Position numbers and translations under genes: made by a program. From the NCBI RefSeq assembly GCF_002836975.1, contig NZ_NIJK01000044.1:62001-126000 (forward strand): a stretch of DNA of 64,000 nucleotides, given 5' to 3'. The notes below the pieces were generated by a model. It did no database searches. It had not been told where the DNA came from and saw only the letters and a list, made by a program, of their open reading frames with translations. Origin of the DNA: Shewanella indica (lineage in GTDB: Bacteria; Pseudomonadota; Gammaproteobacteria; Enterobacterales; Shewanellaceae). This document shows positions 16,259-25,804 of the stretch, one piece after another (position 1 is the stretch's first letter; each line of letters begins with the position of its first letter).

Positions 16259-18184
16259 TCAGGCGGCTTTAATGCCGAGATTCTGTTCTATCTCGGCGAC
16301 ACCTGCAGCCACCTGAGAGGCGATTGCCTGCCCTTGCTCTGAGGCGGTGATCGCCTGGCTGCGCAGCTGTTCCATGGCACTGGAGAAGGATTGCAGATGC
16401 GCCAGCTGTGACTGGGCATACTCAGTGCCCTGCTGAGTCCCGCTCGCCATGGCAAAAGCCTGCTGTCTCACCTCCTGCGCCAGTTGTTTCAGGCTCTCGG
16501 CTCTCTGTCTCTGCCTGTCGCTCGCCTCGGCTATGCCATCCATACTCTGCCCCAGACTCTTGTTGGCATTGGTGAGCCGATTGAGAATGGCACCTATCTC
16601 ATCGAGCGAGCTCTGGGTGCGACTGGAAAGGCTGCGCACCTCATCGGCCACCACGGCAAAGCCTCGACCCTGCTCACCGGCACGGGCGGCTTCTATGGCG
16701 GCATTGAGCGCCAACAGATTAGTCTGCCCGGCAATATTACCTATCACGTCGATAATTCCCGCCACGGCCGCCACTGAATCATCCAGACTGGCAAGCGCTT
16801 GATGACACTCGGCAACGGCGGTGCGGGTTGAATCTGTGGCTTCCAGCATCTGCTGCGCTTCGAGTTCACTCTGGTGCATCTGCTCGGCGGTATTGCCGGC
16901 ACGGGTGGCCAGCGAAGCTGAGCTGTCACTCACCAGTCCGGCCAATTCACTGAGCTGCAGCGTTTGCTGCCGGGCCTGATCCACCACTTGTTGGGTCTCA
17001 CGGGTACTGCCGGCCATTTCACTGATTTTTTGCACCAGCGCCGATAGGCTTTGGGAGATACGTGCCAATTGCTGCCGCTGCTGTTCATCCTCGGACTCGA
17101 AACGATTCAGCAGAGCATTGAAGTGGGCGGCTATCTGGCCGGTTTCACAACGGCGACTGATATTGAGGCGCTCGCGGGTATTGGACTCACTCAGTTGACT
17201 AAAGGCGGTGTTGAGCAGCTGCAACGGCTTCACCACCCTGAGCTGCTGCAAAATCAAATAAGCCACGGCAAATAAGGCCAGCACAGCCAAAGCCAGATAG
17301 AGCCACAGCTGTAGCTCGTGTTTGAGCTTGTCGGTACGTTGTTGCTGCTCAGCGGCCATGGTCAGCAAGTTCTGCTGCAACTTGTGCATATCGGCGCGCA
17401 GCGCATCCTGCATCTGACGGTTATCCAACAGTTGCTGCTCGGTATTGGTCACTTCCTTGGCGTAGCGACTGCTGAGACTCAGAAGTTCGGCGCGGTAGCT
17501 CTCGCCTATCTCCTCGCGCTCGGGTTCATCGTCACCCAGGGCAAATTCATCGGCCTCTACTGTGCGATAGAGACCAAGTAGTGGCAAGGCGCTGAGTCTG
17601 TCATGCCAGTCGGCCAACTGGGTTATGGTGCTGTCGAGGTAAGGCTTGAGTCTTTGCTCCCGTCCGAGCAGGTAATCCTGGGTCAGCTGTGACAACTGGT
17701 AAACCAGTGGCGGAAGCTCCCGACTGAGCTGCAGATATTCATGCGCTGCTTGTGGCGCCGTTGCCAGCCCTTGATCGCCGTAATCCGCCAGGCGCTTGTT
17801 GTTATCCAACATTTCGGTTTCGGCATGGGCCAACAGCTGCCTGGGATTTCCGGCCAACTTGCCGGCGGCGCGGTATTTGCCATCCAGAGCCGTCACCAAT
17901 TGTGCCAGCTCCTGTGCCAACTGTGAATCTACCGGCAAACGGTCATGAATATCATTGAGCTGGGCTCTGGCCTGCTCCAATCGCCCGGCATCGCCACTGG
18001 CGAGATACTTATCCAGATTGGCACGGATATCTACCAAAAACTCTTGCTGCAAGCCTTGCAGCGTCTGGCTCTGCAGTTCTGCCTCTTGTCTCTGTTCACT
18101 GCTCCAGAGCACCAGAGAGGCGAGCAAGGCCGCCAACAAGAGCAACAACGCCGAAGCGCCGAGAGAAAGGGTGGAAATCTTCAT
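16259..18184 (-). CDS. Methyl-accepting chemotaxis protein
   Basis: This 641-residue chemoreceptor has TM1 (about 7-28), a long all-helical periplasmic ligand region (about 30-288), TM2 (about 290-312), a HAMP domain and the cytoplasmic signalling hairpin. The hairpin tip reads [43 protein letters not shown]. The C-terminus (NLGIKAA) lacks a CheR-docking pentapeptide. The roughly 260-residue periplasmic region is longer than a four-helix bundle and may be a two-module helical sensor; the ligand is unknown. The ATG has no clear ribosome-binding site and is preceded by a hairpin (18188-18222) and a PhoB-type repeat (18223-18251). Confidence 0.93.
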   Translation of the reverse strand: MKISTLSLGASALLLLLAALLASLVLWSSEQRQEAELQSQTLQGLQQEFLVDIRANLDKYLASGDAGRLEQARAQLNDIHDRLPVDSQLAQELAQLVTALDGKYRAAGKLAGNPRQLLAHAETEMLDNNKRLADYGDQGLATAPQAAHEYLQLSRELPPLVYQLSQLTQDYLLGREQRLKPYLDSTITQLADWHDRLSALPLLGLYRTVEADEFALGDDEPEREEIGESYRAELLSLSSRYAKEVTNTEQQLLDNRQMQDALRADMHKLQQNLLTMAAEQQQRTDKLKHELQLWLYLALAVLALFAVAYLILQQLRVVKPLQLLNTAFSQLSESNTRERLNISRRCETGQIAAHFNALLNRFESEDEQQRQQLARISQSLSALVQKISEMAGSTRETQQVVDQARQQTLQLSELAGLVSDSSASLATRAGNTAEQMHQSELEAQQMLEATDSTRTAVAECHQALASLDDSVAAVAGIIDVIGNIAGQTNLLALNAAIEAARAGEQGRGFAVVADEVRSLSSRTQSSLDEIGAILNRLTNANKSLGQSMDGIAEASDRQRQRAESLKQLAQEVRQQAFAMASGTQQGTEYAQSQLAHLQSFSSAMEQLRSQAITASEQGQAIASQVAAGVAEIEQNLGIKAA

Positions 18185-18187
18185 GGC

Positions 18188-18222
18188 AAACTGCGCCCAA
18201 TTGATTGAACTGAGCGCAGTTT
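18188..18222 (-). other. Hairpin touching the chemoreceptor start
   Basis: AAACTGCGC and GCGCAGTTT pair perfectly (9 bp) around a 17-base loop, ending four bases before the ATG at 18184. It could terminate envZ transcripts or occlude translation initiation; no T-run follows. Confidence 0.6.
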
Positions 18223-18251
18223 ATGACTGGAGCATGACAGTTGAATGACAG
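18223..18251 (-). promoter_or_regulatory. PhoB-type box upstream of the chemoreceptor
   Basis: On the minus strand, CTGTCAT is followed by TCAA, CTGTCAT, GCTC and CAGTCAT: three 7-bp direct repeats at an exact 11-bp period. The Pho-box consensus is two CTGTCAT-like units separated by four bases. A -10-like CATAAA (18220-18225) lies 8 bases past the second unit, as at PhoB-activated promoters. PhoB control is inference. Confidence 0.68.
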
Positions 18252-18264
18252 ACAGCGTCTATGG

Positions 18265-19581
18265 CTAGTCCCTTGGCAACCACACCTGAGCGTGCAACCC
18301 ACCCTGAGGGCGATTGCTGAGAATGACCTTGCCTTGATGCCTGTCTATGATGCGTTTGATGATCGCCAGTCCCAGCCCTGAGCCGACGCTGCCGCGGGCG
18401 CTGTCACCTTGGGTAAAGGGCTGAAACAGCTTGGGGATCTGGCTCTCGGCAATACCCGGGCCATTGTCTTCCACACTGAAACCTATGCGGTGTTTTTCCA
18501 CCTGGGAAGCGATACGGATCCAGCCGCGGCCATAGCGGAAGGCGTTTTCCACCAAATTGCCGATCACCCGCTTGATGGCCAGGCTCTGCATCGGCACTTC
18601 GGGGCATTCGGCCAGCACCAGCTCTATCTCACCGACTCTGTTGCTCTCGGCCTGGGCCACTTCGCGGATTAAACGGTTGATCTGCTCCGGCTCGCGAATG
18701 CTCTCCTGATCCTGGCGAATATAGGCGATAAACTGATTGATGATGGCATCCATGTCTTCAATGTCTTTGACTATGCCCTCCTGCAGGTAGGCATCGTCGT
18801 CCACCATCATCTCGGAAGCCAAACGAATTCGGGTCAGGGGCGTTCTCAGGTCGTGGGAAATCCCCGCCATCAGCAGTGCTCTGTCCTGCTCCAGCTGTTT
18901 CATACTCTGAGACATACGGTTGAAGGCATTGGTCACTTCGACGAGCTCACTGGAACCGGTCAGCGGCAGCGGGTCAGGGAAATTACCTCTGGAGACAGAG
19001 ATAGCCGCCTTTTGCAGCCGCCGCAACGGCCGGTTCTGTTGCCGGGCAAACCACCAACCACCGGCGACACTCAAGGCGCCTATCACCAGTAGATAGAGGT
19101 TTAGCGGCGACAGGGCATTTTCGTTCCAGCCATTGAGGGGAACCTTAATCCAGATGGAGGGAGCCTGAGGTGGGCGGATCCAGATCTGCAGCAGATTGCT
19201 CTGGGCAATACGCACTTCGGCCGGGCCACCGAGATACTCCGACATCTGGGTTGAGAGGAATCCATAGTAGGTCGCCCGCTCGATACCGGCTTCTCTGGCC
19301 TGTTTCTGGTTATAGACATGCATGCCATCGTCGCGCACCTTGGCATTGAGGGCATCCACTATGGTGAGGTGTTCACGGCCCACCTCGACCCCATCGACAA
19401 ACAACAGATTGATCTGGCGGGCGATAAGCTGGTTGATCTGCTGGTAACTGGGCTTAATGAAATAAACCGTCACAGTCAAATAGGAGACCAGCTGATTGAT
19501 CAGCAGCAGGCAGCCTATCAGCATTACCGTTTGGCTGAAGGCACTCCTGGGCAACAGGCGTTGCCACCAGCGCAGCTTCAT
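18265..19581 (-). CDS. envZ: Osmosensor histidine kinase EnvZ
   Basis: EnvZ phosphorylates OmpR in response to osmolarity and cytoplasmic pH in enteric bacteria. The 438-residue protein has two membrane segments (about 18-40 and 160-179), a periplasmic domain, HAMP, and a DHp domain with His243 in [18 protein letters not shown], the same number as in E. coli. An ATPase domain follows with [10 protein letters not shown] and VEDNGPGI. Its ATG overlaps the ompR stop by four bases (ATGA), so the two are translationally coupled. Confidence 0.96.
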   Translation of the reverse strand: MKLRWWQRLLPRSAFSQTVMLIGCLLLINQLVSYLTVTVYFIKPSYQQINQLIARQINLLFVDGVEVGREHLTIVDALNAKVRDDGMHVYNQKQAREAGIERATYYGFLSTQMSEYLGGPAEVRIAQSNLLQIWIRPPQAPSIWIKVPLNGWNENALSPLNLYLLVIGALSVAGGWWFARQQNRPLRRLQKAAISVSRGNFPDPLPLTGSSELVEVTNAFNRMSQSMKQLEQDRALLMAGISHDLRTPLTRIRLASEMMVDDDAYLQEGIVKDIEDMDAIINQFIAYIRQDQESIREPEQINRLIREVAQAESNRVGEIELVLAECPEVPMQSLAIKRVIGNLVENAFRYGRGWIRIASQVEKHRIGFSVEDNGPGIAESQIPKLFQPFTQGDSARGSVGSGLGLAIIKRIIDRHQGKVILSNRPQGGLHAQVWLPRD

Positions 19582-20303
19582 TTACGGGCGGCACCATCTG
19601 GCACAAACACGTACCCCAGGCCCCAAACCGTTTGGATATAGCGCGGGTTGGCGGGATCCTTTTCAATCAGCCGCCTAAGCCGGGAAACCTGAACGTCGAT
19701 GGAACGCTCCAACGCCGAATAATCGCGGCCACGAGCCAGATTCATCAGCTTGTCGCGGGACAATGGCTCCCTGGGATGAGTCACCAACACCTTAAGCACA
19801 GCAAATTCACCACTGGTGAGGGCGATGGACTCTTCGTTGTGGTACATCTCGCGGGTAGCCAGGTTGAGGCTGAACTCGCCGAAGCTGACCATCTCTTCCT
19901 GCAGTGAAGGCGCACCTGGGATCTCCTGCACCTGACGGCGCATCACCGCCTTGATCCGTGCCAGCAACTCTCTGGGGTTGAAGGGTTTTGGCAGATAATC
20001 ATCGGCACCGAGTTCCAGACCTATGATGCGGTCGACTTCATCGCCCTTGGCGGTCAGCATCACTATCGGCAGTGGATTGCCCTGTTGCCGCAGGCGGCGA
20101 CAGATGGACAGGCCATCTTCTCCCGGTAACATAAGGTCGAGTACCAGCAGGTGAAAGTTCTCCCGCTCCAGCAAGCGATCCATCTGCTCGGCATTGGCGG
20201 CGCTGCGTACCTGATAGCCTTGTTCCATCAGATAGCGCTCCAGCAAGGCCCGCAGCCTCATATCGTCATCGACAACCAGAATCTTGGAGGTTTCTTGTCC
20301 CAT
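19578..20303 (-). CDS. ompR: Response regulator OmpR
   Basis: This 241-residue DNA-binding regulator is the partner of EnvZ and controls outer-membrane porins in enteric bacteria. The receiver domain has the acidic cluster Asp12-14, the phosphoacceptor Asp56 in [12 protein letters not shown] and Lys in [12 protein letters not shown] winged-helix domain follows, with [16 protein letters not shown] and [18 protein letters not shown]. The ATG has GAGGA upstream. The gene order ompR-envZ is standard. Confidence 0.97.
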   Translation of the reverse strand: MGQETSKILVVDDDMRLRALLERYLMEQGYQVRSAANAEQMDRLLERENFHLLVLDLMLPGEDGLSICRRLRQQGNPLPIVMLTAKGDEVDRIIGLELGADDYLPKPFNPRELLARIKAVMRRQVQEIPGAPSLQEEMVSFGEFSLNLATREMYHNEESIALTSGEFAVLKVLVTHPREPLSRDKLMNLARGRDYSALERSIDVQVSRLRRLIEKDPANPRYIQTVWGLGYVFVPDGAARK

Positions 20304-20352
20304 GGGCTATTCCTCGAGTGCCAAGCTTGCAACTTACACAATAGTATCTAAA

Positions 20353-20385
20353 AAAATGGCTAAATATCTTAAATTTAGCCATTTT
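20353..20385 (-). terminator. Terminator of the mod operon
   Basis: A 13-bp perfect stem (AAAATGGCTAAAT / ATTTAGCCATTTT) with a 7-base loop and further T residues on the minus strand, about 54 bases past the modC stop. It insulates modABC from ompR-envZ. Confidence 0.88.
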
Positions 20386-20438
20386 AATACCAAAAATCAC
20401 CCGAGACTTTGTAACAGTAGTTGATCTTCTGTTGTACC

Positions 20439-21527
20439 TCAGTGAGAACGAGCCAAATCGGCGGCCGTGAGGCTGACCCCTTTAATCTGGGCATAGAGCG
20501 ACATTCCGGGCTGCAACGCCAGCTCCTCAAGGGCCCAGCGGGTAATATTGGCCCACAGTGGCATACCCGCCAACCTCAACCTGAGCTGCACATAGTCGCG
20601 GTTGTCGACCCTGCTCACCTCCTCCAGAGTTACCGGCAGGATATTGCGAATACTGCTGCCGCTCGGCACCTGCAGGCACACAGAGACCTGATTGCTGTGA
20701 ACCCGCACCCGTATCGGCTTATCCTGTTTGGGTAACAATTCATTGACCCACAAGCTGTTACCGTCGGCGAGTTGCAAACGGGTCATGGCATACTCGGGAT
20801 GACTCTCGGCCACTGTGGCACTCAACAGTGAGCTTTGTTCCTGAGCACTGAGCCAGGGTCTCAGCTCGTCACTGTCCCACACCTGCTCCAGCGGGCCACT
20901 GAGGACGCAGCTGCCCTTGTCCAGCACCAGCATCTGATCCGCCAGTTGCAGAATCTCATCCAGACTATGGCTGACATAGATAATCGGCAGCTTAAGTTCG
21001 GCGGTGAGCCTCTGTAGGTAGGGCAACAGCTCGCGCTTGCGCGGCAAGTCCAGCGATGCCAGCGGCTCATCCATCAACAGGATCTCTGGACGGGTCAGCA
21101 AGGCCCGGCCTATGGCGACCCGCTGTTTTTCCCCACCGGAGAGGGTGAAGGGAAAACGGTCGAGCAGTTTCTCCAGCCCCAGCAGTTGCACCACAGTATC
21201 AAACTCGCGGCTGTCTTTATCCTTGCGGCCATAGTTGAGATTGCCGCGCACTCGATAGTGGGGAAACAGCCTGGCATCCTGAAACACAAAGCCGGCGTTA
21301 CGCCGCTCAGGTGGCAGATTGATCTTCTTTTCTTTATGAAACAACCAGCGCTCTCCCAAGCGGATCTCTCCGGCATCCGGCGTTGCCAGGCCACCGAGAA
21401 TATTGATCAGCGAGGTCTTACCGGCGCCCGAGCGGCCAAAGACGGCGCTGACCCCGGAGAGAGGTAACTCTGTGTCCACATCCAGCAGGGTTTGTCCCAG
21501 CTGTTGCCTGATAGCGATTTTCAGCAT
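20439..21527 (-). CDS. modC: Molybdate ABC transporter ATP-binding protein
   Basis: ModC powers molybdate uptake. The 362-residue protein has Walker A FGRSGAGKTSL, the ABC signature LSGGEKQRV, Walker B LLMDEPLASLD and a switch His in IYVSHSLDEI. A C-terminal Mop-type domain (about 290-355) binds molybdate. The ATG at 21527 overlaps the modB stop by seven bases; the frame is open further upstream, but that extension lies inside modB and does not resemble ModC. Confidence 0.96.
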   Translation of the reverse strand: MLKIAIRQQLGQTLLDVDTELPLSGVSAVFGRSGAGKTSLINILGGLATPDAGEIRLGERWLFHKEKKINLPPERRNAGFVFQDARLFPHYRVRGNLNYGRKDKDSREFDTVVQLLGLEKLLDRFPFTLSGGEKQRVAIGRALLTRPEILLMDEPLASLDLPRKRELLPYLQRLTAELKLPIIYVSHSLDEILQLADQMLVLDKGSCVLSGPLEQVWDSDELRPWLSAQEQSSLLSATVAESHPEYAMTRLQLADGNSLWVNELLPKQDKPIRVRVHSNQVSVCLQVPSGSSIRNILPVTLEEVSRVDNRDYVQLRLRLAGMPLWANITRWALEELALQPGMSLYAQIKGVSLTAADLARSH

Positions 21528-22219
21528 TGTCCCAGCGTCCTCTGTTGCGCCCGCTTGCTGAGCCATTGGGAAGCGATCAGCGAAGCCAGTGAAATCAATA
21601 TCGCAATCACACACAGCCTGGCGGCCTCGGCCTCGGCGCCCGGGGTCTCGATAAAGGAGTACATAGCCAAGGGAATAGTGCGGGTTTCACCGGGTATATT
21701 GGAGACAAAAGTAATGGTGGAACCAAACTCCCCGAGGCTGCGGGCAAAGGCCAGCACCATGCCCGAGACTATGCCGGGCGCGGTCAGCGGCAGGCTGATG
21801 GTGAAGAAGACCTTGAGTCGGCCGGCGCCCAAGGTGCGCGCCGCCTGCTCCAGACGCACATCCACCCCTTCAAGCGCCTGACGAATGGCACGAACCATTA
21901 ACGGGAATGACACCACCGCGGCCGCCAGTGCAGCGCCGCGCCAGCTGAAACTAAAGCTGAAGCCAAAAGTGTCATAGAGCCAACCACCGAGAAAACCGCT
22001 GCGACCCATGGAGACCAGCAATAAATACCCTATGACCACAGGCGGCAACACCAGTGGCAGGTGGATCAGGCTATCGAGCACAGACTTGCCGGGGAACTCC
22101 AGCCGCGCCAGCACCCAGGCACACAAAATACCAAGCGGCAGGCTACAGAGCACTGCCACAGTGGACACCTTGAGACTGAGCAGCAAGGCGGCCACTTCAT
22201 AGTCGGTCAACAAGCTCAA
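21521..22219 (-). CDS. modB: Molybdate ABC transporter permease
   Basis: ModB is the inner-membrane channel for molybdate. The 232 residues align closely with E. coli ModB, including LPLVLPPVVIGYLLLVSMGRSGF and the coupling loop LEQAARTLGAGRLKVFFTISLPL. The start is TTG at 22219: it gives the same N-terminus as E. coli (LTDYEVAALLLSLKVS) and no ATG is available nearby. It starts 10 bases after modA ends. Confidence 0.95.
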   Translation of the reverse strand: MSLLTDYEVAALLLSLKVSTVAVLCSLPLGILCAWVLARLEFPGKSVLDSLIHLPLVLPPVVIGYLLLVSMGRSGFLGGWLYDTFGFSFSFSWRGAALAAAVVSFPLMVRAIRQALEGVDVRLEQAARTLGAGRLKVFFTISLPLTAPGIVSGMVLAFARSLGEFGSTITFVSNIPGETRTIPLAMYSFIETPGAEAEAARLCVIAILISLASLIASQWLSKRAQQRTLGQC

Positions 22220-22229
22220 AGTCAGGATC

Positions 22230-22997
22230 TCAGTTTACGCCAAAGCCGTATTTGGCAAATACCGCCTTGGCAGCGTCGGACTGCAGGAATTGATAGAAAC
22301 CTTCGGCGCCTTTACTGTGCTCTTTACCCACCAGCGCCATGGGATAGCTGATTGGCTTGTGAGTCTCTTGGGGGAATACCGCCAGCTGTTTTACTCCTTG
22401 GGCCACTTTGGCATCTGTGGAATAGACAATCCCCAGAGATGACTCGCCGCGTTCAACCAACGCCAAGGCACCGCGAACACTATTGGCTCTGGCCAGCAAA
22501 GGTTCGGCCTGTTGCCACAAACCCAAGTTTTCCAGCGCCTGCTTGGCATAGCGACCTGCCGGCACATGATCTGGATCGCCAACCGCCATCCGGCTGTTAC
22601 CCAATGCCTGTTTGAGATCCCAGGAAGCCGAGATTTCAACCTGGTTCAGCGCACTGCTTTTCGGCGCGATCAGCACCAGAGTGTTACGCAGCAGAGTGAC
22701 CCTACTATCACTATCAATGGCTTTGTTTTCATCGAGATAGTCCATCCATTTCTGGTTGGCCGACAGAAACAGCTCGGCTGGCGCACCTTGGGCAATCTGC
22801 CGGGCCAGCGTCGAAGATGAAGCAAAAGAGAACAGGGTTTCAGTGTCATGCTTGCGGTCATATTCGGCGCCCAGTTCATTCATGGCATTGGTGAGTGAAG
22901 CGGCGGCAAAGACGGTGACTTTTTCCTTGGCACTGACGTTAAAGGCCAACAATAACCCCAGAGCCAAGCTCAGGGCAGGACGGAACAGGGACTTCAT
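22230..22997 (-). CDS. modA: Molybdate-binding periplasmic protein
   Basis: ModA captures molybdate in the periplasm and hands it to ModBC. The 255-residue protein starts with a signal peptide (MKSLFRPALSLALGLLLAFNVSA), then VFAAASLTNAMNELG, whose Ser residue is typical of oxyanion ligation. FSFASSSTLARQI and GDPDHVPAGRYAKQAL are also family-like. ATG 22997 was chosen because AAGGAG lies just upstream and the signal peptide starts there. Confidence 0.96.
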   Translation of the reverse strand: MKSLFRPALSLALGLLLAFNVSAKEKVTVFAAASLTNAMNELGAEYDRKHDTETLFSFASSSTLARQIAQGAPAELFLSANQKWMDYLDENKAIDSDSRVTLLRNTLVLIAPKSSALNQVEISASWDLKQALGNSRMAVGDPDHVPAGRYAKQALENLGLWQQAEPLLARANSVRGALALVERGESSLGIVYSTDAKVAQGVKQLAVFPQETHKPISYPMALVGKEHSKGAEGFYQFLQSDAAKAVFAKYGFGVN

Positions 22998-23041
22998 AAC
23001 GACTCCTTGGTGAAATAATTGCACTATTTGGACACTGTCAA

Positions 23042-23065
23042 CGTTATATACATAGTTATATAACG
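23042..23065. promoter_or_regulatory. ModE operator between modA and modE
   Basis: CGTTATATA and TATATAACG form a perfect 9-bp inverted repeat with a 6-base spacer, matching the known ModE site. It stands 45 bp before modA and 93 bp before modE, so molybdate-bound ModE would repress modABC and could affect its own gene. Confidence 0.9.
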
Positions 23066-23157
23066 ATAAGCAAGCCTGTGAGCGTCAGTGAGTGATCCCT
23101 GTGGTCTTTATCAGCGCAATAAGAGAGAATAACCCCGACACTGATAAGGAATACGCC

Positions 23158-23943
23158 ATGGATCTCAAAGCCCTGTTGACTCTCAACAATGCCGATAAAC
23201 TGTTTGCCAATCCCAAGCGCATTGCACTGTTGAAGCAGATACGCATTACCGGCTCCATCAGCCAGGGGGCCAAACAGGCGGGCATCAGTTACAAAGCGGC
23301 CTGGGACGCGGTCAACGACATGAATCTGCAGGCTCCCCAGCCTGTGGTCAGCAGTGAAAAAGGCGGTAAAGGCGGTGGCGGCGCCAAGTTAACCGAGTTT
23401 GGCGAGCGTCTGCTGAAGCTCTACGAACTGATGGATCAGATGCAGGACATGGTGCTCAAGGCGCTGTTGGATGCGGCCGTTCCCATGGATAACCTACTGG
23501 ATCTGATGGCCCACTTCTCGCTCAAGACCAGCGCCCGCAATCAACTGGCCGGTGAAGTCATTGCGCTCAAGGATGATGCACTCAATGACAATGTCAGGGT
23601 CAAATTGGCCGGTGGACAGGAGATAGACGCCGCCATCACCCATGCCAGCACAGACAAACTGGGGTTGCATATCGGCAAAAAGGTATTGCTGCTGTTCAAG
23701 GCTCCCGCCGTCAGTATCCACTCGCTGCAGCAGCCCCTCAGCAGTGGCAATCGCCTCAAGGGCCAATTATTGCAAATCAAACGCGATCCCCAGCGCAGCG
23801 AAATCACCCTGGATATCGGCGGCAACGACCGCCTCTACGCTTCGGTATGCAACGACAGCATTGAGGGCTTGCCATTGACTCTGGGCGATCATCTGCAGGC
23901 CAGCTTTGAGCCGGGGCAGACACTCATCGCCTGCTTAAAATGA
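23158..23943 (+). CDS. modE: Molybdate-responsive regulator ModE
   Basis: ModE binds DNA when loaded with molybdate. The 261 residues comprise a winged helix-turn-helix (about 1-110, ITGSISQGAKQAGISYKAAWDAVNDMN) and a di-Mop region with two repeats (about 123-188 and 192-258). ATG 23158 follows AAGGAA. It is divergent from modABC with the operator between. Confidence 0.96.
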   Translation: MDLKALLTLNNADKLFANPKRIALLKQIRITGSISQGAKQAGISYKAAWDAVNDMNLQAPQPVVSSEKGGKGGGGAKLTEFGERLLKLYELMDQMQDMVLKALLDAAVPMDNLLDLMAHFSLKTSARNQLAGEVIALKDDALNDNVRVKLAGGQEIDAAITHASTDKLGLHIGKKVLLLFKAPAVSIHSLQQPLSSGNRLKGQLLQIKRDPQRSEITLDIGGNDRLYASVCNDSIEGLPLTLGDHLQASFEPGQTLIACLK

Positions 23944-24070
23944 CAAGCAAAGGCATCCTGTTTATCCCATTGGCAGAAAGGCGCACTTGCAAGCGCGCCT
24001 GAGTTCTGTAAATCTTCAGCACTATTGGCATCGGCGCCTGGCGCCAACAGCAAGTTGATCGAATAAACCG

Positions 24071-24565
24071 ATGAAAGCCCATTTGATTACCCGTAAGGGC
24101 TGGGAAGCCCTGGACAAAGAACTCAAATATTTATGGAAGGAATACCGTCCCGAGATCACCCTCAAGGTACAAGAGGCCGCGGCTCAAGGCGACCGCTCCG
24201 AAAACGCAGATTACACCTACAACAAACGCTTACTACGGCAGATAGATCGCCGGATCCGCTATCTGGTTAAACGCCTGGAAGAGCTGAAAATAGTCGACTA
24301 CTCACCGCAGCAGGAAGGAAAGGTGTTTTTCGGCGCTTGGGTCGAACTGGAAAATGACCAGGGCACTGTGGTGCGCTACCGGATTGTCGGCAAGGACGAG
24401 ATAGATACCAAGAAAGGTTATATCACCATAGACTCCCCCATGGCGCGGGCTCTCATAGGAAAACAGGTTGATGATGAAGTCCAGGTGCAAACCCCATCCG
24501 GGATCAAAGAGTGGTACATCAATGTGATCCAATACCAGGCGTTTGAAACAGATGTGTCAGAATAA
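24071..24565 (+). CDS. greB: Transcription elongation factor GreB
   Basis: GreB enters the RNA polymerase secondary channel and stimulates transcript cleavage in backtracked complexes. The 164 residues show the N-terminal coiled coil with acidic tip residues (AAAQGDRSENADYTYNKRLLRQIDRRIRYL) and the C-terminal FKBP-like domain (FGAWVELEND to IDSPMARALIGK). The basic coiled coil favours GreB over GreA. Confidence 0.95.
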   Translation: MKAHLITRKGWEALDKELKYLWKEYRPEITLKVQEAAAQGDRSENADYTYNKRLLRQIDRRIRYLVKRLEELKIVDYSPQQEGKVFFGAWVELENDQGTVVRYRIVGKDEIDTKKGYITIDSPMARALIGKQVDDEVQVQTPSGIKEWYINVIQYQAFETDVSE

Positions 24566-24694
24566 TCTCAATTTAACAATTTGTTATTGAAAAAAATCCC
24601 AGGAAAAAGGTAGACTTCCCACGTTTGGCTCGAAGATGTGCAGGGAGATGCCTGCCGGGCCGGACGACTCAGCTTTCAACATAGGAACAAGGAA

Positions 24695-25000
24695 GTGCAG
24701 ACTCTCAAAAAATCCGATAAGAGTTATGGCGTAGCCGTGTGCCTTTCAGGCATTTTCGGCATCTTGGGCATACACCATTTTTACTGTGGGCGTATTCTGC
24801 ATGGCCTGTTTGATCTCGGTCTGGCAATAGTAGGTATTACGCTGATTTCGACAGATGATCCTACCTTGGTATTCACCGGAATAGCTGTACTGGCGGTCGA
24901 TATTATCCACACAGTGATAATCACTTTCATGTTACTCGTAGGAAGCTATAAAGATGGGCAGGGTAGGCTGATCACTTACCCGGGACAAAAGTTAACTTAA
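24695..25000 (+). CDS. TM2 domain membrane protein
   Basis: The roughly 101-residue protein carries a TM2 module: GVAVCLSGIFGILGIHHFYCGRILHGLFDL, then two more hydrophobic spans and a short GSYKDGQGR tail. GTG 24695 has AGGAA seven bases upstream; an ATG at 24638 would add 19 hydrophilic residues and is less likely. TM2 proteins have no defined biochemical role. A second TM2 gene follows after nine bases. Confidence 0.78.
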   Translation: MQTLKKSDKSYGVAVCLSGIFGILGIHHFYCGRILHGLFDLGLAIVGITLISTDDPTLVFTGIAVLAVDIIHTVIITFMLLVGSYKDGQGRLITYPGQKLT

Positions 25001-25009
25001 GGACAAACA

Positions 25010-25240
25010 ATGACAATCGAAAATGAGCAATTGAGCGACAAGGGTTTCGTACCTACTCTACTGCTGTGCTTCTTCCTGGGCAGCTTCGGCGTGCACCGTT
25101 TTTACACAGGTAAAATCGGTACAGGTCTGCTGATGTTACTGACCCTGGGTGGCCTGGGTATTTGGACTCTGATCGACTTTGTTCGTATCGCCATCGGTAG
25201 CTTCCGTGATGCCGAAGGTCGCCAAATCAAAGCAGCCTGA
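25010..25240 (+). CDS. TM2 domain membrane protein, short form
   Basis: The 76-residue protein is a minimal TM2 domain: two membrane helices with FFLGSFGVHRFYTGKIGTGLLMLLTLGGLGIWTLIDFVRI, and a final GSFRDAEGRQI. It follows the other TM2 gene closely and has AAGGAC upstream. The shared GSxxDxxGR tail suggests a related pair. Confidence 0.85.
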   Translation: MTIENEQLSDKGFVPTLLLCFFLGSFGVHRFYTGKIGTGLLMLLTLGGLGIWTLIDFVRIAIGSFRDAEGRQIKAA

Positions 25241-25247
25241 TCCCTGT

Positions 25248-25273
25248 ATGCCAGTGGCACCAGCCACTGGCAT
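25248..25273. terminator. Symmetrical hairpin between convergent genes
   Basis: ATGCCAGTGGC / GCCACTGGCAT is a perfect 11-bp stem with a 4-base loop, placed between the TM2 gene and the convergent lipoprotein gene. Neither side has a strong T-run, so Rho-independent activity is uncertain. Confidence 0.6.
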
Positions 25274-25279
25274 CCTTAC

Positions 25280-25519
25280 TCACTCCTTAGAAAGCACCCT
25301 TCCATTACGTAACATCTCTTCCGCTTCTAAGCGCTCTTGCTCCCTTTGTGCCTGAGTGGTACATCTTCTTATCGGCATCCTCGAACCTGTCACTGTAACT
25401 TTTTCACAGTGGTAACCATCACTGCGCTCCACATCTGCCTGAGCCTGCTGCGATTCATCAGTACTACTACAAGCTCCCAGACACAACACCATAACTACCG
25501 AGGCAACACATCCTTTCAT
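25280..25519 (-). CDS. Small lipoprotein
   Basis: The 79-residue protein begins MKGCVASVVMVLCLGACSS, a short signal with a clear LGAC lipobox at Cys17. The mature part includes GYHCEKVTVTGSRMPIRRCTTQAQREQER, with two cysteines that could pair. Similar small lipoproteins occur in Shewanella. AGGAAA lies upstream of the ATG. Its function is unknown. Confidence 0.8.
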   Translation of the reverse strand: MKGCVASVVMVLCLGACSSTDESQQAQADVERSDGYHCEKVTVTGSRMPIRRCTTQAQREQERLEAEEMLRNGRVLSKE

Positions 25520-25804
25520 TCACTTTTTCCTGTAAAATTCTGCTGCATTGCCAAGCTACACAACTAATTGACAAGTAACAATTGCGCTTCATTTACTCAA
25601 CAAACACAAAGATACAAATTGGCGCCATTTATCTGCGGCCAAAAAGTCGGATATTCCGGCTATGGTGCATCAGCTCTAAGCCTTGAAGCCAAAGTTGAAG
25701 ATCATCTACTTAACATAAGTTGCACTTCAAACCGATACAGATACAAAGTGTCACATGGCAAAACAAAAATCTGCATGATGACAATTTCGTCAAAGAGGAA
25801 CCTT

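Noticed and set aside
23944..24070. AGGCGC ... GCGCCT hairpin between modE and greB as a terminator
   Set aside because: Long loop and no T-run follows, so support is too weak.
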